From the NCBI GenBank assembly GCA_021234155.1, contig JAJEKV010000533.1, positions 62,001 to 126,000 on the forward strand: 64,000 bases of DNA, given 5' to 3'. The notes beneath the pieces were generated by a model, which was given only the letters and a program-made list of their open reading frames with translations, had not been told where the DNA came from and searched no databases. Shown here piece by piece: positions 10,587 through 23,840 of this stretch (its first letter is position 1; every line of letters begins with the position of its first letter). This stretch comes from Isoetes taiwanensis. Taxonomy: Eukaryota; Streptophyta; Lycopodiopsida; Isoetales; Isoetaceae. A program made the translations under genes and the position numbers.

Positions 10587-11600
10587 TTGATTTACCACCG
10601 CTTCCACCTTTGTCCAATTCCCCTACGATACGTTTCCCTTAGCATTTCCCCCCATGTTGTTCATACTGTCACAACCTTTGTTCCCACTACAAGCGCCCGA
10701 TTACCTCTTTTTACTAATCTCACACAACCTATGCGGTTTGGTACCTATCGGCAACCAACACCTCTTGTCTTTTCTTTTCCACAAATGCAAACACCCATTC
10801 ATCTTGCCCGAGCTCCTACACATGCTTTAAAACTCCAATATCCACTCTTTGGAAATGATAAAGGTAAACACATAGACCAGAGTGCTTTCGAGGGCTCACA
10901 TGGATGAATTTGAGTCACTTGCGGATCTCAATGGTCACTCCGATCCAAAACTAAAATTCCACATCTTTTCGGCGACCTGGCGTGGAGCGCCCCCACGAAT
11001 GGTGATGGCAAACAAAAGCCACTGGAAACAAGATTGGATACACATGAAGACCTCTTTTTCTTTCCCATTCACGGCACCCTTGCGGATGATCAACAAGCTG
11101 CGAGCGACCTCAACACACTCAAAGCGAGAACCGGAGAATACGCCCGAGACTTTTGCAGACCCATTTGCAGATCTTAGTCAACAAGTTGAAGGAATTTCCA
11201 ACCCAAAGCCAAATTCTAGTGTGGTTTCTTCAAGGCTTACCCTCTCACATCCGATTTATGAGTGAGTATTTGCGCCCCAAGACATTACAAGAAGCCATTG
11301 AATTAGTCAATCACTTTCTGTTCATGTTTCCTCACGGCGTTGATCAAACCCACGATACTCCCATTTCCTCGGCTACACCCACGCGCACCTCATTGCCTCC
11401 CGGCCCGGTTCCCCAAGAAATAACATTTGGTGTACTATTTGCCAGTACTCAGGACATCTGGCGAATGAGTGTAACTCTGTGGATAGCATGATCCATTGCA
11501 AACGCTGCAACATGCAGAACCACACCACTGAAGAATGTACAAATCCACGACCAAATCCGTATCGACATCGTCTTGTTCACCAAGTCGCGAGGAAGGTACC
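10587..11600 (+). pseudogene. Gypsy gag with two zinc knuckles
   Basis: Nucleocapsid/capsid gene in several frames. The capsid part shows QILVWFLQGLPSHIRFMSEY and PKTLQEAIELVNHF, typical of plant gypsy gag. In another frame, about 11430-11545, two CX2CX4HX4C zinc knuckles stand in tandem: CTICQYSGHLANEC and CKRCNMQNHTTEEC. The spacing between them is uninterrupted. The N-terminal part is proline-rich and poorly conserved. At least two frame changes occur before the knuckles. Confidence 0.8.
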
Positions 11601-12499
11601 CCGCAAACTCAACCACGGAACCACGGGCACAGCCCGCGACAACAACAACAACCCCGGCAACAACGGCAACCACAGCGTGGACCTCCTCGTTCACTTTTGA
11701 TCCAAGCAAGTCCCAATGTTTCAAGCTGTGACCAATGGGGTCATCGGTCTGCGAGGATTGTCCTCAACTTCCTCAAGTTCAAATACAAATTCACGGCACC
11801 AATCAAACCACGACAGTGCGTCTTACACCTTTTCAAGTATGGGAAGCCAAGGGAAGGCAAGGCCCACGCCCGGTGCTCAAACGGCCACCACGGCCACCAC
11901 AACAACAACCACGCCAACAGCAAACAACTCAAAAACAATTGGATGATCAACTCCAAGAAGAAATTTACCATGCAATCAACACCGGCCTTGAATCCTCCAA
12001 GCTGGATTGAGGTTCTCCCTCATTCCCCCGCCATAAGCACCCGTGCACCAAGTTTTTGCAGCCCGATTACGTACCGGTGAGCCATCAACCAAATCTGTTC
12101 ATTTTGCACCCAATGCGGATCAACTACTTCCTCATGTTCAACCTAAACTTCGCAAAAGTCTGCTTCAACTCATCGAAGCGTCGCAGAAGGTAAGGCACTC
12201 AAGTCTGTCAATGCTACCACACGATCGGGGACCCACGACCACGAATGCCCGCGACATCGCAACACCACCACTCAACATTCTTCTTTGAAGTCGACCTCCT
12301 CAACAATGTAGCGACATCTATTGGCGAGCAACAACAACCCGCGGATCCACCACAACTACACGCAATCCCTCACGAACTTCAACAAGAACTTGCTAAAATC
12401 AAAATTCCTCTCGACCTTACGACTATCCTACAACTATGTCCGGCCTACGAGCACATTTTACAAAACTGTATTACTGTTAATGCGGTCGCCACATCAACA

Positions 12500-15400
12500 C
12501 CCGCGGTGCATGCACCGCGTGGGCCAAAATTTGTTCACCATGTTGGTCGATGGTGGCGGTATGGTCAATCTTATTGAGATAATCTCGAGGGCGACAATTG
12601 GGCATAAGGGGCTCCATGCGCCCTTATGACATCAAGCTTGCGAATGGCCATATCGCGACCACAAGGAGTTACACAACCAATACCGATCAATATTGGAGAT
12701 CTACAATTTACCATGGAATTCGGTGTTTGGAAGCGGGGAAGATCAGGGAGATTATGAAATGTTAGTAGGGCGACCCTTTTTGAGACAAGCTAAAAGCATT
12801 CACTCTTGGGCCTGAGATCAACTTGTTATCACGGATGGCAAGCTCGCGCCCGCGATGGATCGACCCACGGGCGGATCATTTACGTAGATCACATTTGAAT
12901 CAGGCGGTGACTCACGAACAAGTTTGCAACACCTATCGGTTACAAGCCAAGGGTTTTGCCACTCCGCGGCTTACCCGAATACAATCAACCATGGGAAGAC
13001 ATGGATATTGATAAAGGCATAACTTAGCATTTGGTTGACCCCTATTTGACACCTTGTAACAACGTCACATTGGTTCCACATGAGGAGCGGTACCCCTGGC
13101 TCCTCCTCTGTTCAAGAAGACACCACACCAACTCCTAGTGGCACGCCCACTATTTTTCAAAAATTGGTCAACATGAACATCTGTGGGTACTCGTGAGCCA
13201 GCCCCACCTTTGTTAGGGATGATCAAGTCATTCCCACATTCAAACTCTGCGGTAGACATAATTGATATTGGAACAAATCAACCAATCCGATTGTACGCGA
13301 CCTCCATGACATTGAGGGGGAGCAAGCCATTGCGCTATTCAAAGCGTTTCAAGCACATCTTTGCTTGGAGCTACAAAAGACCTCGAGGTATCAAGAAAGA
13401 ATTGGGACAACTCTCGATTCCCACCAAGCCCGGATGCTAGACCCATCCCTAGCGGCGCGGCTCTGCCGGCTTAACCCAAACTACTAGTGAAAAGGTTAAA
13501 GCCCGAAATTGACAAGCTTTGGGCCTATTTGGACTTATCTCGAGGTCAAACATTGAGAATGGGTAAGTCCTATTGTTATTGCCCTCAAACATAATGGAAA
13601 AATTGGCGTTTTGTGTGGATTATAGAAAACTCAATCAAGCCCGCGAGGAAGGGATCATTTCCCTCTCCCCTTCGCGGATCAAGTGTTGGAAGATGTAGCG
13701 AGGCCCACGAGATGTACTCCTTCATGGGCCTTCTTCTCGGTTATAATCAAATATCCATTAGAAGAAGATCAACTAAAGACTACCTTCACTACTCCATGGG
13801 GTACCTTTGCTTACAAAGTCGTTCCTTTTGGATTGTCAAACTCACCATCCACATTTCAGCATTTATGCTTCTTTGTTTTTCAAGAGTACATGCAAGTTCA
13901 TCCCTTTCTGCAAGTCTTCGGGATGACTTCTCCACTTACACCCCGTTATGGACCATTTGGTAAAACTTGAACTAGTTTTTCAGCTTATTTGTGATGAATG
14001 CGGAATTAGCCTCAATCGGGAAAAGTGCACCTTACGTGTCACCCGGGTGTACGGGACATGTATTGAGTCGACCGCGGCATTACAACGGACCAGCCAAAAT
14101 CAGGTTTGTGTCATCGAGCATATCCACTGCGAACATCAAGGACACACGTTCCTTTCTTGGCAAAGTCAACTTCTATGCCACCTTTATTCGAATTGGCACC
14201 GACTGCCGATCCAATTCCTGTTATTTGGAAATCCATACACATGGACTTGGACATCTGATGCAAATCAAGCTTTTAAAGAACTCAAAGTCAAGCTCACGAA
14301 GCCCCGTGCTAGTACCACCTCAATGGGACAAACCATTCCATGTCCATGTTGATGTTTGAGGCTTTGCGATTGGAGCTGTTCTAGCTCAAGAGTATGCACC
14401 AAATCAGGGGACAAAGCCCATCGGATCGCCCGGCGAGAAAAACTCAATCCTGTGCGGGCGCAACTATTCGACCCACGGAAAGGGAAGCCCTTGGCCTTAT
14501 CTTTTTGTGTACAAGCGCTTTTCGACACTATCTTCTTGGTAGTCAAATTCGCTTTTATGTGGATCATCAAGCTCTTCTATATTTAATCAATAAGCCAAAC
14601 CCACGGGCGAATTGCTCGATGGATATTGATATTGCAAGAGTTTGCCCCTTTTTGAAATTATTCACAAGCGGCGGGGCGCTCTCCACGGTCCCCGACTATC
14701 TTTCACGCATACACCACGGATGATCCCTCGGAAGGAGTTCCGCGATGCCCTTCAGGATGCTCAGCTGTTCTGGTCGCTGCCCGCGCCTCATTGGTACCGC
14801 GACTATCAGCGCTTTCTCCTCGCAGAGCCTCTCGTCAAGTGACCACGCTCTCTCCCGAAAAGACAACTTACGCATAAACAACAATTCCTTGAAGTGCGAG
14901 ATTATCGATGGTTGCTGGCCATCTCTATAAATGTGGCAAAGACAATGTGCTCCAAGCGATGTGTTCTTCCTCACGAAGTCCACGATCTAGTCAAACAAGC
15001 CCACGAAGGACTTGGCGGTGGTCATTTCAAGGAGACAACACGGCAAAACTCCTCCTTCTTTGGGTATTCTTGCCCACGCTTTTCAAAGATGCTCACAAAT
15101 ACACACGCATGCGTGTGATGTTTGTCGAGGCTTAGTAGACCCACGGCCCGTGGCGCTCTGCCGCTCACGCCCAATAGCCCGCGCCTCTCCCCTTTGCCAA
15201 ATGGGGTATGGATTTTGTTGGTCCCATGGACCCCACCGCAATCAACACTAGGGGCGCTACATTCTAGTCTTCCACGGACTATGCAACCAAATGGGCTGAA
15301 GGCGTGTGCTCTACACGACAACCACGGTACGCTGAAATGCGGCTAAGGTTCTCTACAAGAACATCATCCAGCGATTTGGATGCCCACCTCGATCAAGGTC

Positions 15401-15900
15401 AATTCCCGGCATGGAGACAAAATTACGGACTCGAAGTCAAAGAACATGCGGATTGGACACCCACGGCAATTGCGGTATTGAGACAAGCGTTGGGACCCAC
15501 GCTTCATCGCATGACGCAAATGGCGTGAGGATGAGACTTTGGACAACACCAACAGCTGGATATACATGCCCAATGCGTGTTAGGTGGAAGGCGCCGAATG
15601 CAATTTCTGGTCTTGTAACTTTCCTTGCCAAGGCCAAAACTTCAGCTGATCCATACGTATTTACGGCAAAGCGAGAGTGCAATGCGGCACTCATGACCAT
15701 ACTCCAGTATCGAGAAGCGCAAGTGCGGATCCATTTTGCAACCCCAATGCAAATCTTTGGAAAGTTCGGGTTGGACCTTGTCTTATACATGGAGATCACA
15801 AATCTTCCATCACGAGATCCACGCATACTTATTTGGAGAACATGATTTACGAAGGCTTTTCTCATAGGAGCGGTAGAATGTTTGGCATCGGGACTCAAGC
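12500..15900 (+). pseudogene. Gypsy pol: protease, RT, RNase H, integrase traces
   Basis: A protease-like FTMLVDGGGMVNLI sits near 12530, where the usual motif has D-S/T-G-like text. Reverse transcriptase: FCVDYRKLNQ (about 13605) and TPWGTFAYKVVPFGLSNSPS (about 13790), then IKDTRSFLGKVNFYATFI (about 14125). RNase H: FHVHVD, GFAIGAVLAQEY, then TEREALGLIFL and FYVDHQALLYLINKPNP (about 14560). Just after this, near 14603, the frame slips and the conserved RIARWILILQEFAPFEII continues one base over. Integrase: LVKQAHEGLGGGHFKET (about 14990) and a core trace resembling W-x-MDFVGP near 15200. No single frame is long, so pol cannot be translated as written. Confidence 0.85.
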
Positions 15901-16040
15901 AAATCTGGAAAAGAGGCGAACAACACTTTCGGTGAATACGATGGTGAGCCTCCCTCATCTCTATATTCAAGATCGGAAAGATGAGCGAGGATTCCCACCC
16001 GAATTCATGCCCCCCTTTTCTAGCCAATAAGTGTAGTTTG

Positions 16041-16050
16041 GTTGGGGGAG
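16041..16050 (+). other. Polypurine tract of the gypsy element
   Basis: The run gttgggggag immediately precedes the TG that opens the 3' LTR, the expected place for plus-strand priming. Confidence 0.75.
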
Positions 16051-16637
16051 TGTTATACTGGCGGACACACAGTCTATACTTGCTGCATGAGGCCGAGGCC
16101 CCAGCCCGCAGTGTCCAAGAAGAGGGATCACAAGCCACGGGGTCAAAGCTCCTCAAGAAGCGAAGACCCAAAGGTAGGACCCCTGGCGGGCCACTACTTG
16201 TGTCATTGCTTGCGGCCGCGGACAGCTCAATTCTGTTGAGTGCCCAAGTAGTGGAGCAGCGTTGTCATGATGAGGATCAGATCGGGCCCGTAGGCCACTT
16301 CAGGTGTTCCTATATATTGTAGCATTTTTGCTCGCCGGGGAAGGTTCGAGTGTTCTTTTTGTGTGTCACTGAGCGGACATCTTTGAGTGCTTTGTTGTTG
16401 AGCTCTTTTGAGCCTTCATTGTACACTTGTTTTGATCAATGGATTGCCGTGTTCTCCACAAAGTGTCTTGTGTGTTTCATTGTGTATTGCAATTCTTTGT
16501 TTTATCACGAGTTTTTCTTGTTCTTTCCTCTGTTAGCAAAAAATCCCGTGACAAAAGTGTCTCGGGATTTACCTGCGGACTTCAAGGATCTCCGCGAGAG
16601 ATCTGTCCCTCCGAAGCGATCCCGTGCGGGACCCCAA
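16051..16637 (+). repeat. 3' LTR of the gypsy element
   Basis: Begins tgttatactgg and ends about accccaa. It matches 9590-10177 in order, including the cctatatattgtagca TATA-like stretch and ggattgccgtgttctccac. See the 5' LTR entry for how the copies differ. Confidence 0.85.
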
Positions 16638-17060
16638 GCAGGTGCCATTAGTCAAAGCGAAGAAAAGAATGTTGAAATCAAATTACAGCGGAGAACATTC
16701 ATTCCATACAAGCTGCATCCAATGGCGTGGGAAATCTTTGTCTTTCTCGACTTCGTGAGTAGAAACCCATAAAAGAATCAAAGTACAACCATTCTCATTA
16801 GAATATGGTTGCATCCAATCACCCACGGAAGCATACAAATGCTTTTCGTCAGCGAGACTAACCGGCATGCCTTTCTCGACTTCGCGAGTCGAGAAAGGCC
16901 AGAAACAATGTACAAGCATTATCATAATAGATTGTGGCTGCATCGGTCACACAATCAAACATACAAATGGTTTCATCAACGGGACAAGCATGCCTTTTCG
17001 ACTCGTGAAATGAGAAAGGCATCAACTCAATATACAAGTATATTCATTACAAAATGTTCA
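16638..17060. repeat. Three degenerate repeats of about 120 bp
   Basis: Three blocks (about 16690-16780, 16800-16915, 16920-17040) share the order: gctgcatc-like text, aatggtt/aatgcttt, then a palindrome of the type ttctcgact/agtcgagaa, then acaa(t/g)gtacaa. Only the central block keeps the full palindrome (tctcgacttcgcgagtcgag). Confidence 0.6.
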
Positions 17061-20000
17061 ATACATGTGTTCCGTTTGTTTACAATATTCACACAATTTG
17101 ACTATCTCAAAGAGGTCACTCTTCTTGTTCACCAAAATATTTATCGTCCATAGCTTTCATGATCGCCTTGCTCTACGGATGGGGTTAAGGTGAGGCTCGG
17201 ATAGTTACTAATCACATGACAAGAATGGCAAAGAGGGATTCCGCCAAGGCGAGGACGCGGTCAGAAGGACAACCACCTATCCGTCTCTCATATTCTTGGT
17301 CGATATGGCTTAGCAATGATTGTATTTTTCTTGGCGTTATGATAGCACTTGTAGGCGGAGTCGTCTCTATGATGGCGTGTTGTGTTTGCCATAGTCTGGA
17401 ATTGCTCATAAACCCTGTCCGACCTTTTCACCATTATAGGCTTCCCCTTTGTGATGGCTGGATTGAGGTCCGACACATGCTTTCGACTTTTACCGTTTCC
17501 CAAAGCGAACTTGAACTTCAAAACTGAAATGCCGAGAACACCAAGAACATTGACAATATTTTTCTTTTGCCATACAAGACCATATGCCCACTTGAATCCC
17601 GTTCGGGCACCATTCAACAATTTCCTTAGCTCTAGGCCTCGGATACACTATTTTATGCTCTGTTTTTGGTTGGGATCTGCGAGGGTGTTAATCTCGGGGG
17701 CGTCTTTGTCGTGGTATACTGCGGCTAATACTCCATTGGCGTCAAATATTACAAGCTTGGTGGGACCGGCTGGATCCCGATTGGAGTTTGGCTCGACCAT
17801 ATTTCGGTTCGCCGGGATCAAATGCGAGATCATTATCTTCTCGGGTCCTTTTTGTTAGCGGTGTCTTGCTACGGATTGTCTTTGGGAAGTGCATTCTCCT
17901 CCTCGCGGCGTGAACCGCTGCTATCAATGACAATGATCGGAGTCGTTGACATGGAAATCCACGAAATGATGACATCGTCGAGAAAGGAAGCGAGTTTTTC
18001 GACTCGCTGAGTCGAGAATGAAAAGGTATTGAAAGCGAGTTTTTCGATTCGCTGGTCGAAACACCGATAGAAACAAAGTAAAATCACCTCAATCTCGGGT
18101 TTTCAAGAATGTGTTCGGCGGCATTACGGTCCAAACCTTCGACATTCGTCTCCGTCGGCTTTGTCTCCCCGTCCTGCGTCGTCTTTCTTGCTTCCATTTG
18201 TCTTCCTCCCTTGAAATGCTCATGAAGCGGATCGGTATGACGAGAATGGTTTCATCCATGTCCTTATTTCCAACCACGGATATAGGTTTCATTCCAAGCG
18301 GCATAGCCCCCGAGAGAAACAGGCCATTCATGTACCACTCGCGCATACAATTTGATCTTCCTCGACCAAGCTGGTTATGAAGTACTTGATAACTCTTGGC
18401 GGATAGGAATTCTATGTATAGGATGCAGCCGCACCATCTTTCAGCGACCTTGTCCATCGATGGAACATCCTCCATAAATCTGCCCCCCTTCGAGGGGGTT
18501 CCATACGCTCTTGAGAGATCATGAACTTGTCGAGATAATGATGCTCGCTAGACCACCACTTATCAGGTTGACGCCCGATCTTGAAATCAAAACCAAAACT
18601 ATGTTGGCAAAGCTTGGTGCCGCCCGGCAAGCCAAGTCTGCACTCATGATCAAGTTCTATATGGAGTGCATGATCTTGTTGGTGAGGATTAATATCAATT
18701 TGCCCATTGGGAGGCCCGGTTATGCGGTGCGGCATGCAAAAGACAAAGAAGCTGAAAGTATCCAGGTCGGTCATGTCGGACCGCGTCTTGTACCCTTTGC
18801 TCTATATCGGCTTTGTCATAAAAAGGGTGGGGTCTTGATCATATTGATGGCAAATAGTGCCGCGGGTCCAGTGCGAGTTCGGACCACCAAATCCCTTGTG
18901 TCCCAAAGTTACCGAGAAATGGGGAGCTATAAATGCGCCTTAAATGGGACCACCCGAATCCAAGCTTCCTCTTCAGAATTGCCATAGCACGCGCGTTGGG
19001 GAAAGGAAGGGTTTTGGCGTTGCAGCTTCAGCTTGGTGTTGATGTAGGGTTGACATAGGCGGTTCAATTCCTTCATGTCTTCCTCATCAGGGGCAGCCTT
19101 TTCCTTGTAATAATCAAAATCATGGTATTCATTAGATGCAGCGTTCGAGAACTTCGTGATGCCTTCTTCTAACATACTTATTTGTCGCTTTAGGATTGTG
19201 GCATAATCCTTTGCGTCTGCATTTTTAGAACTCCTAGTCTTCCTTAGTAGGATTGTTCCATCAAGATTTTGCCTTGTAGGTCAAGCGTTTCTTTGTCGCG
19301 TCGGGCCTGTGTATCCTCTTCATGAGGCGCTTGTCAAACAACTTGGGGTCACCTTGGAAATTCTCCATTGCTACCCTTGACTTGCCTCTTGTCCATTGAG
19401 CCCATATCTGGGGTCCATTTCTCGCCAGCCTCGATTGCTAGAATGAGGTCATATTGGTCTGAGAGAGACTCTCTGCCTTTCCTTGGTGTTCTCTTCTTCT
19501 TCTCCTCTTCTTCCTCTCCTCATCATCTTCTGTCCCTCGGTGAGAACATATCTGCATAGTTTCTCAAGGTCTTCCACTTATCAGGGAGCCTGTTTCCTTT
19601 AGAATATTGAGGACAACCCAATGCTTTCCCTTTGTTGCCTAAGCGTGTATGATGCGAGGTAGGGGATAAGGGCTGCATTCAGTCAATGTACCAATGTCGA
19701 GCATGAAAGTATCTACAAACACGGAATAAGCGGTAAATAGTAGCCGGGTTTTTCGACTCATGATCGAGAAAGTCCCTGAGCGTCTAATTTTCTTTTTACT
19801 TATCGGGTTTTCTCGACTCGCCTCGAGAAAGCTCTGCATCCTTTGATTTTACGTATTTACCACGGCTTTCGGCTGGCGGTCGAAAACCCGATGATAATCG
19901 GGGAAAATGTTAGGATGGTAGGGCTTTCGACTCGCCCGTAAGTCGAAATCCTGAATCTCTAATTTTCTTTTTTACTTCTCTGGGTTTTCTCATTTGGCGA

Positions 20001-20500
20001 CACAAAGCTCTGCATCCTTTGATTTTTACTACGTACCGGCTTTCATTTCGCGAGGTCGAAAACCCGATGATGTCGGCAAATGTTAGGATGGTAGGGCTTT
20101 CGACTTCGATGAGAATGGAATCATCGAAAAAGAGTTATTTACCTTCACGGTGCTTCGCTTTTCGATGCTATTGTGTTGCAGCGTTGGCTAATCTTTGGCG
20201 GTTAGGTTCTTTGGCGTCTCGTAGAAAGAACTTCTGCACTCTGCGGCAGCATATCTATCCTTGATCGCTGGCGGCACCAACTATAAAATGCACGTACTTG
20301 CAGCGCCCTCAGCGATCTTGGACCGTCTACAACCGAGCCCAGGGCGTCTTTTTCCGCCGGATCTTCCTCCCAGGACTTCCCGGTGAACAACTCACGGTCG
20401 ATCTGCTAAAAGGTATGACATCGCGGGCATTGGATCTGCAACAGGATGTCGCACCATCGGGTTCAGAATCTCTCGGCATGTCTTTGGATTAAATTCACAA
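17061..20500. other. Weak ORFs of unknown origin, probably a decayed element
   Basis: Reading frames of 60-160 codons exist on both strands and none matches a family I recognise. On the minus strand, 18089-18475 contains GNKDMDETILVIPIRFMS followed by a basic tail (RRRRTGRQSRRRR). 18412-18774 contains GFDFKIGRQPDKWWSSEHHY, which looks more protein-like than the plus-strand alternative. 18927-19175 reads FDYYKEKAAPDEEDMKELNR. These could be pieces of one minus-strand gene fragmented by frameshifts. A CTT-rich microsatellite stands at 19490-19535. Confidence 0.3.
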
Positions 20501-23500
20501 TGGTTGAACAAGGCGGCATCTCCGTGCAAACCTTCGGCCGTCTAATGTCGGCGGCTTGTGTGATATTCCCAACCAGTATAATTTAAGGAGTACATGCTTC
20601 CTAGTCATTTGAATTATCATGGCTATAACTTAAAAAAATTCATAAGATGTATTTTACTTTTTTGGCTAAAGTTCTTTTTAAATAGAAATTAAAAAGCAAA
20701 AATTTAAAAGGCGATTTTCCCTTCTCCTTGATCATCAAAAGAATTGCCAAAGACTTACTGCGGCTTTAGAATAGATTCATCAGGCTAACCGGGGAATCAA
20801 GTTTGGGGTTCAGCTTTGACTTGTATTTTAAAACATGAAAGTGCTTGTTGCGGTTCTTTTTACTTGGCTTTAAATCCTCCTTACGGCGGTGTTTGAATCT
20901 TGATAATCATCAATAGAGATGACAACAAAGAGTACCTATTACTCAAGTCCTTCTCACGTAAGAAAATTTTTGGATTACAAAAATCCATAAATCATTCTTT
21001 TACCTCAAGGTCGGTCCTTCTATCTCGTAGCGGTCGGCATCACGGGCGGGAGTCTTTTCTTTGTTGATAACCACGGCTTAAATCACTTTGACCATACAAG
21101 CATCTTGGTAGATTTCAATGATTGTTAGCTTCAAAACATGTAAGCTTGAAATGCTTCTTAAGAAGTAGTTAATATTCGGACCTTACGCATTTAGGCTCCA
21201 TCCATTTCGTTTTAGCATATCAGGCCACATAATCGTAACCTAACCCCAGATTTATAGAGAAAATTTTAAGCGTGCTAACATATATCCGGATACAATAGGG
21301 CAAAAGGTACCTTGTAATGCTAATATTTTGCAGAATACATGATCTCGAGCTATAAGCATGGAAACTTGGCTGGTTTGAAACTCTAGATGCACTTTCGAAA
21401 ATGCACGATCAGTGTCGCCATCATGTTTTAGCCTTACAAACTTGACCGCCAATCACTATATATGGCTACATACCCACGTATAGGCCAAATCGGCTTGCTT
21501 CAATGCGGTAAAATCAGCGGGGAGATCTGAAATGGGTAGCTTCAGATCTGAAATGGGTAGCTTCGGCACATCATGAGGCCGCGAAATAGATAGATTCAGC
21601 CACAAAAGCAATTGAAATAGATTTGTTGAGCCTTCTCAATGTAATGAAACAAGTTTGGGCCTTCTTAATCGCTCTAGAAGTTGTTCGGATCCTTGCTAGC
21701 TTTGCATTGCGTAAAGAAATTTTCTTTAGGAATGTAAATGAGGACTAAGAAATCATGATCGAGCATGGTAATCTACCCATGAACGAATCACGAGTGATGA
21801 AGCATAGCGGATTCATTATGCGGATGGCGATTTCGGGTTTGGATTCAATGGCGGCAACCAAATTTTGTGAAACCTACCCATCTTAAACACAAAAACCATT
21901 TCAAATTAGGGCGACTCTTCTGGTCTTGGCCGACAATCCATCCGAACTTAGGAAGGCTAAAAGGACCTCGGCGTTATGGCGAGGCAGGAATTTTTTTTGC
22001 CAACTTTTCAATTTTTTAGGAAAATAACTCATGTATTTTAAGCCAAAACCCTAACCATTGGGCCTTAAATTTGCGCCATTTGGCGATTAATCGCCACTAA
22101 TTTTTAGGCTGTTCCCAGCGGATATCTTTGAGCGGCCGCTCCATTTTACGTGCCCCTCTCGGTGAAATCGATCGATCATTTGGATCCATTATTGGGAGTC
22201 GACCATATCCGTCTCCTTAGTCATCTGATTCCTCCGTGTGGTGTCATCTTCCCCATCTTTGTTTTGGTGGACTTTTTTGTGTATGAACCACAACTTCATC
22301 CCCCAACTACTTGAGTGTTGTAGAGTCTTAACCACGGTAGAAGTGAAGCTCCCGTATTGAGCAGTTTTCCCTCACCACGAAATCTCCATTCAAGCTCCAC
22401 TGGATGTTAGGGTTCGGCCTCCTTCATCCTTCGAGATCCTTCCACCCAAAGGTTACGACAATTTAAAAGCACCTTGCCTTTTTGGTGCCCTTCGCCTTGC
22501 TCATGGAAGAGTGAGAATAATTTGAAGCTGCTAATTTTTGGTGTGATAGAACTTACTCTTACGGCGGTCCTCGACATGTAGTGTTAAATGCTTGAATCAC
22601 GGCTGGGGCGGAGAGCACAATTTTCTTGTACTTGTCTCAGGAGCTCTTCTTGTCCCTTTGGTGGAGAAAGCGGATCTTTCTCCTTCCCACTTGTTGATAC
22701 CTCGACATACCACCAAGAATCTGTTGGTGTGTCAAAAGCTCGTCTCCGGTCCCTCGATGGCGAAGAAGCGGAGTTAGGCCGGTGTCGATAGTGAGTCAGG
22801 GTGAATCTTTGCAAGAAGAAAGGATGGATCGATTAAGGTATTCGGACAAAGAAAAACCTCGAGCTCACAGGGGTGTTAGTCTTCTTCTTCTTCTTTGCCG
22901 CTAGAACTAGCATCCCCTGGGCCTCAAGCTTCTTGGATGGAGTTGTCATGTCCGTATGCCCTCTCATCCTCTTCTGATCGGACCCCTCAGTAAATTAAGT
23001 TTCCTCGGCGTTGTGAGTTTTAGGACTGCATGTAAAAAGTCGAGGCGTGTTCTTTAGTTTGAATTTAAGGACATGCAATCATTTTATGAAAAAAAGCGGG
23101 CTAGCGCGTGCATAAAGACGGTCGGCTTTTAGCTTTGCAAAAACACTATTTGAAATTTAATCACATCAAGGGACTTAGTGGCGGGTGTAGTTTATCTTCA
23201 ACTGCGGCATTGGCGACTCGAGGTTAGGAGGGAGCATCGGTATGCGACTTCGGAATGGCGCCCAGCGGCGTAAAGCTGCTACTGGCGCCTTGCATATGTG
23301 TGTTTTTCACCCCGGCGTCCTATTGCAAGCGATTGATTTGATCGATGAACGCGGAGCTAAGGTAGGAAGCGGAGGAGCCGCGGTTTCCACGGGAACTCTA
23401 CAGCTGGCTGCGCCATGGGGCGGGGGGGATGCGAATCGTAGTGATACAAGTATTAGATCTTGAATACACTCTTGTTGAGACCGAACGAAGAAGCAAAGAC

Positions 23501-23840
23501 TCTAGGTGAGGCTGCGGGATCCAGGTGATCTGATGGCCCAAGGAATTCACTGGCGTGAAGAGGTGAGTTTGGAGATGCCTATGTTATTTCACTTGTAGAA
23601 CATGCGATGCGTGTTTAAATAATGGAACTGCTGATAAGCTCGGCCAGTTCTTGTTTCCTTGTCCGGCATTTTTTTCAGCCGAGAGATGATTTACTCTCGG
23701 GTTGAGAGATGCTCGTGCAAGGAAACAATGGATCGGGGTTAAAGAACAGCTCCGTTTTAGGTGTCTTTTTTATGGAGTGTTTTCTTGGAATGTTGTACAT
23801 AGATCAGGCTAGGTCTAAGGCCGGAGATGCGGTTCAAATG
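20500..23840. other. No gene seen; minor repeats
   Basis: Mixed-composition non-coding DNA. A 22-bp phrase (agatctgaaatgggtagctt) is duplicated at 21525-21565, and a CTT microsatellite lies at 22879-22896. No domain could be recognised in any frame. Confidence 0.5.

Larger units (their letters stand above)
9590..16637 (+). mobile_element. Ty3/gypsy LTR retrotransposon, about 7 kb, inactive
   Basis: Two related LTRs of about 590 bp flank a primer-binding site, a gag with two zinc knuckles, protease, reverse transcriptase, RNase H and integrase traces in that order, and a polypurine tract. RT before integrase makes it gypsy. Every gene is broken by frameshifts and stops. Many of these fall at homopolymers or CAG/CTG-like sites, so part of the decay may be sequence error. 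No clean 5-bp target duplication was found; the junction bases on both sides are themselves in altered-looking context. Confidence 0.9.
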
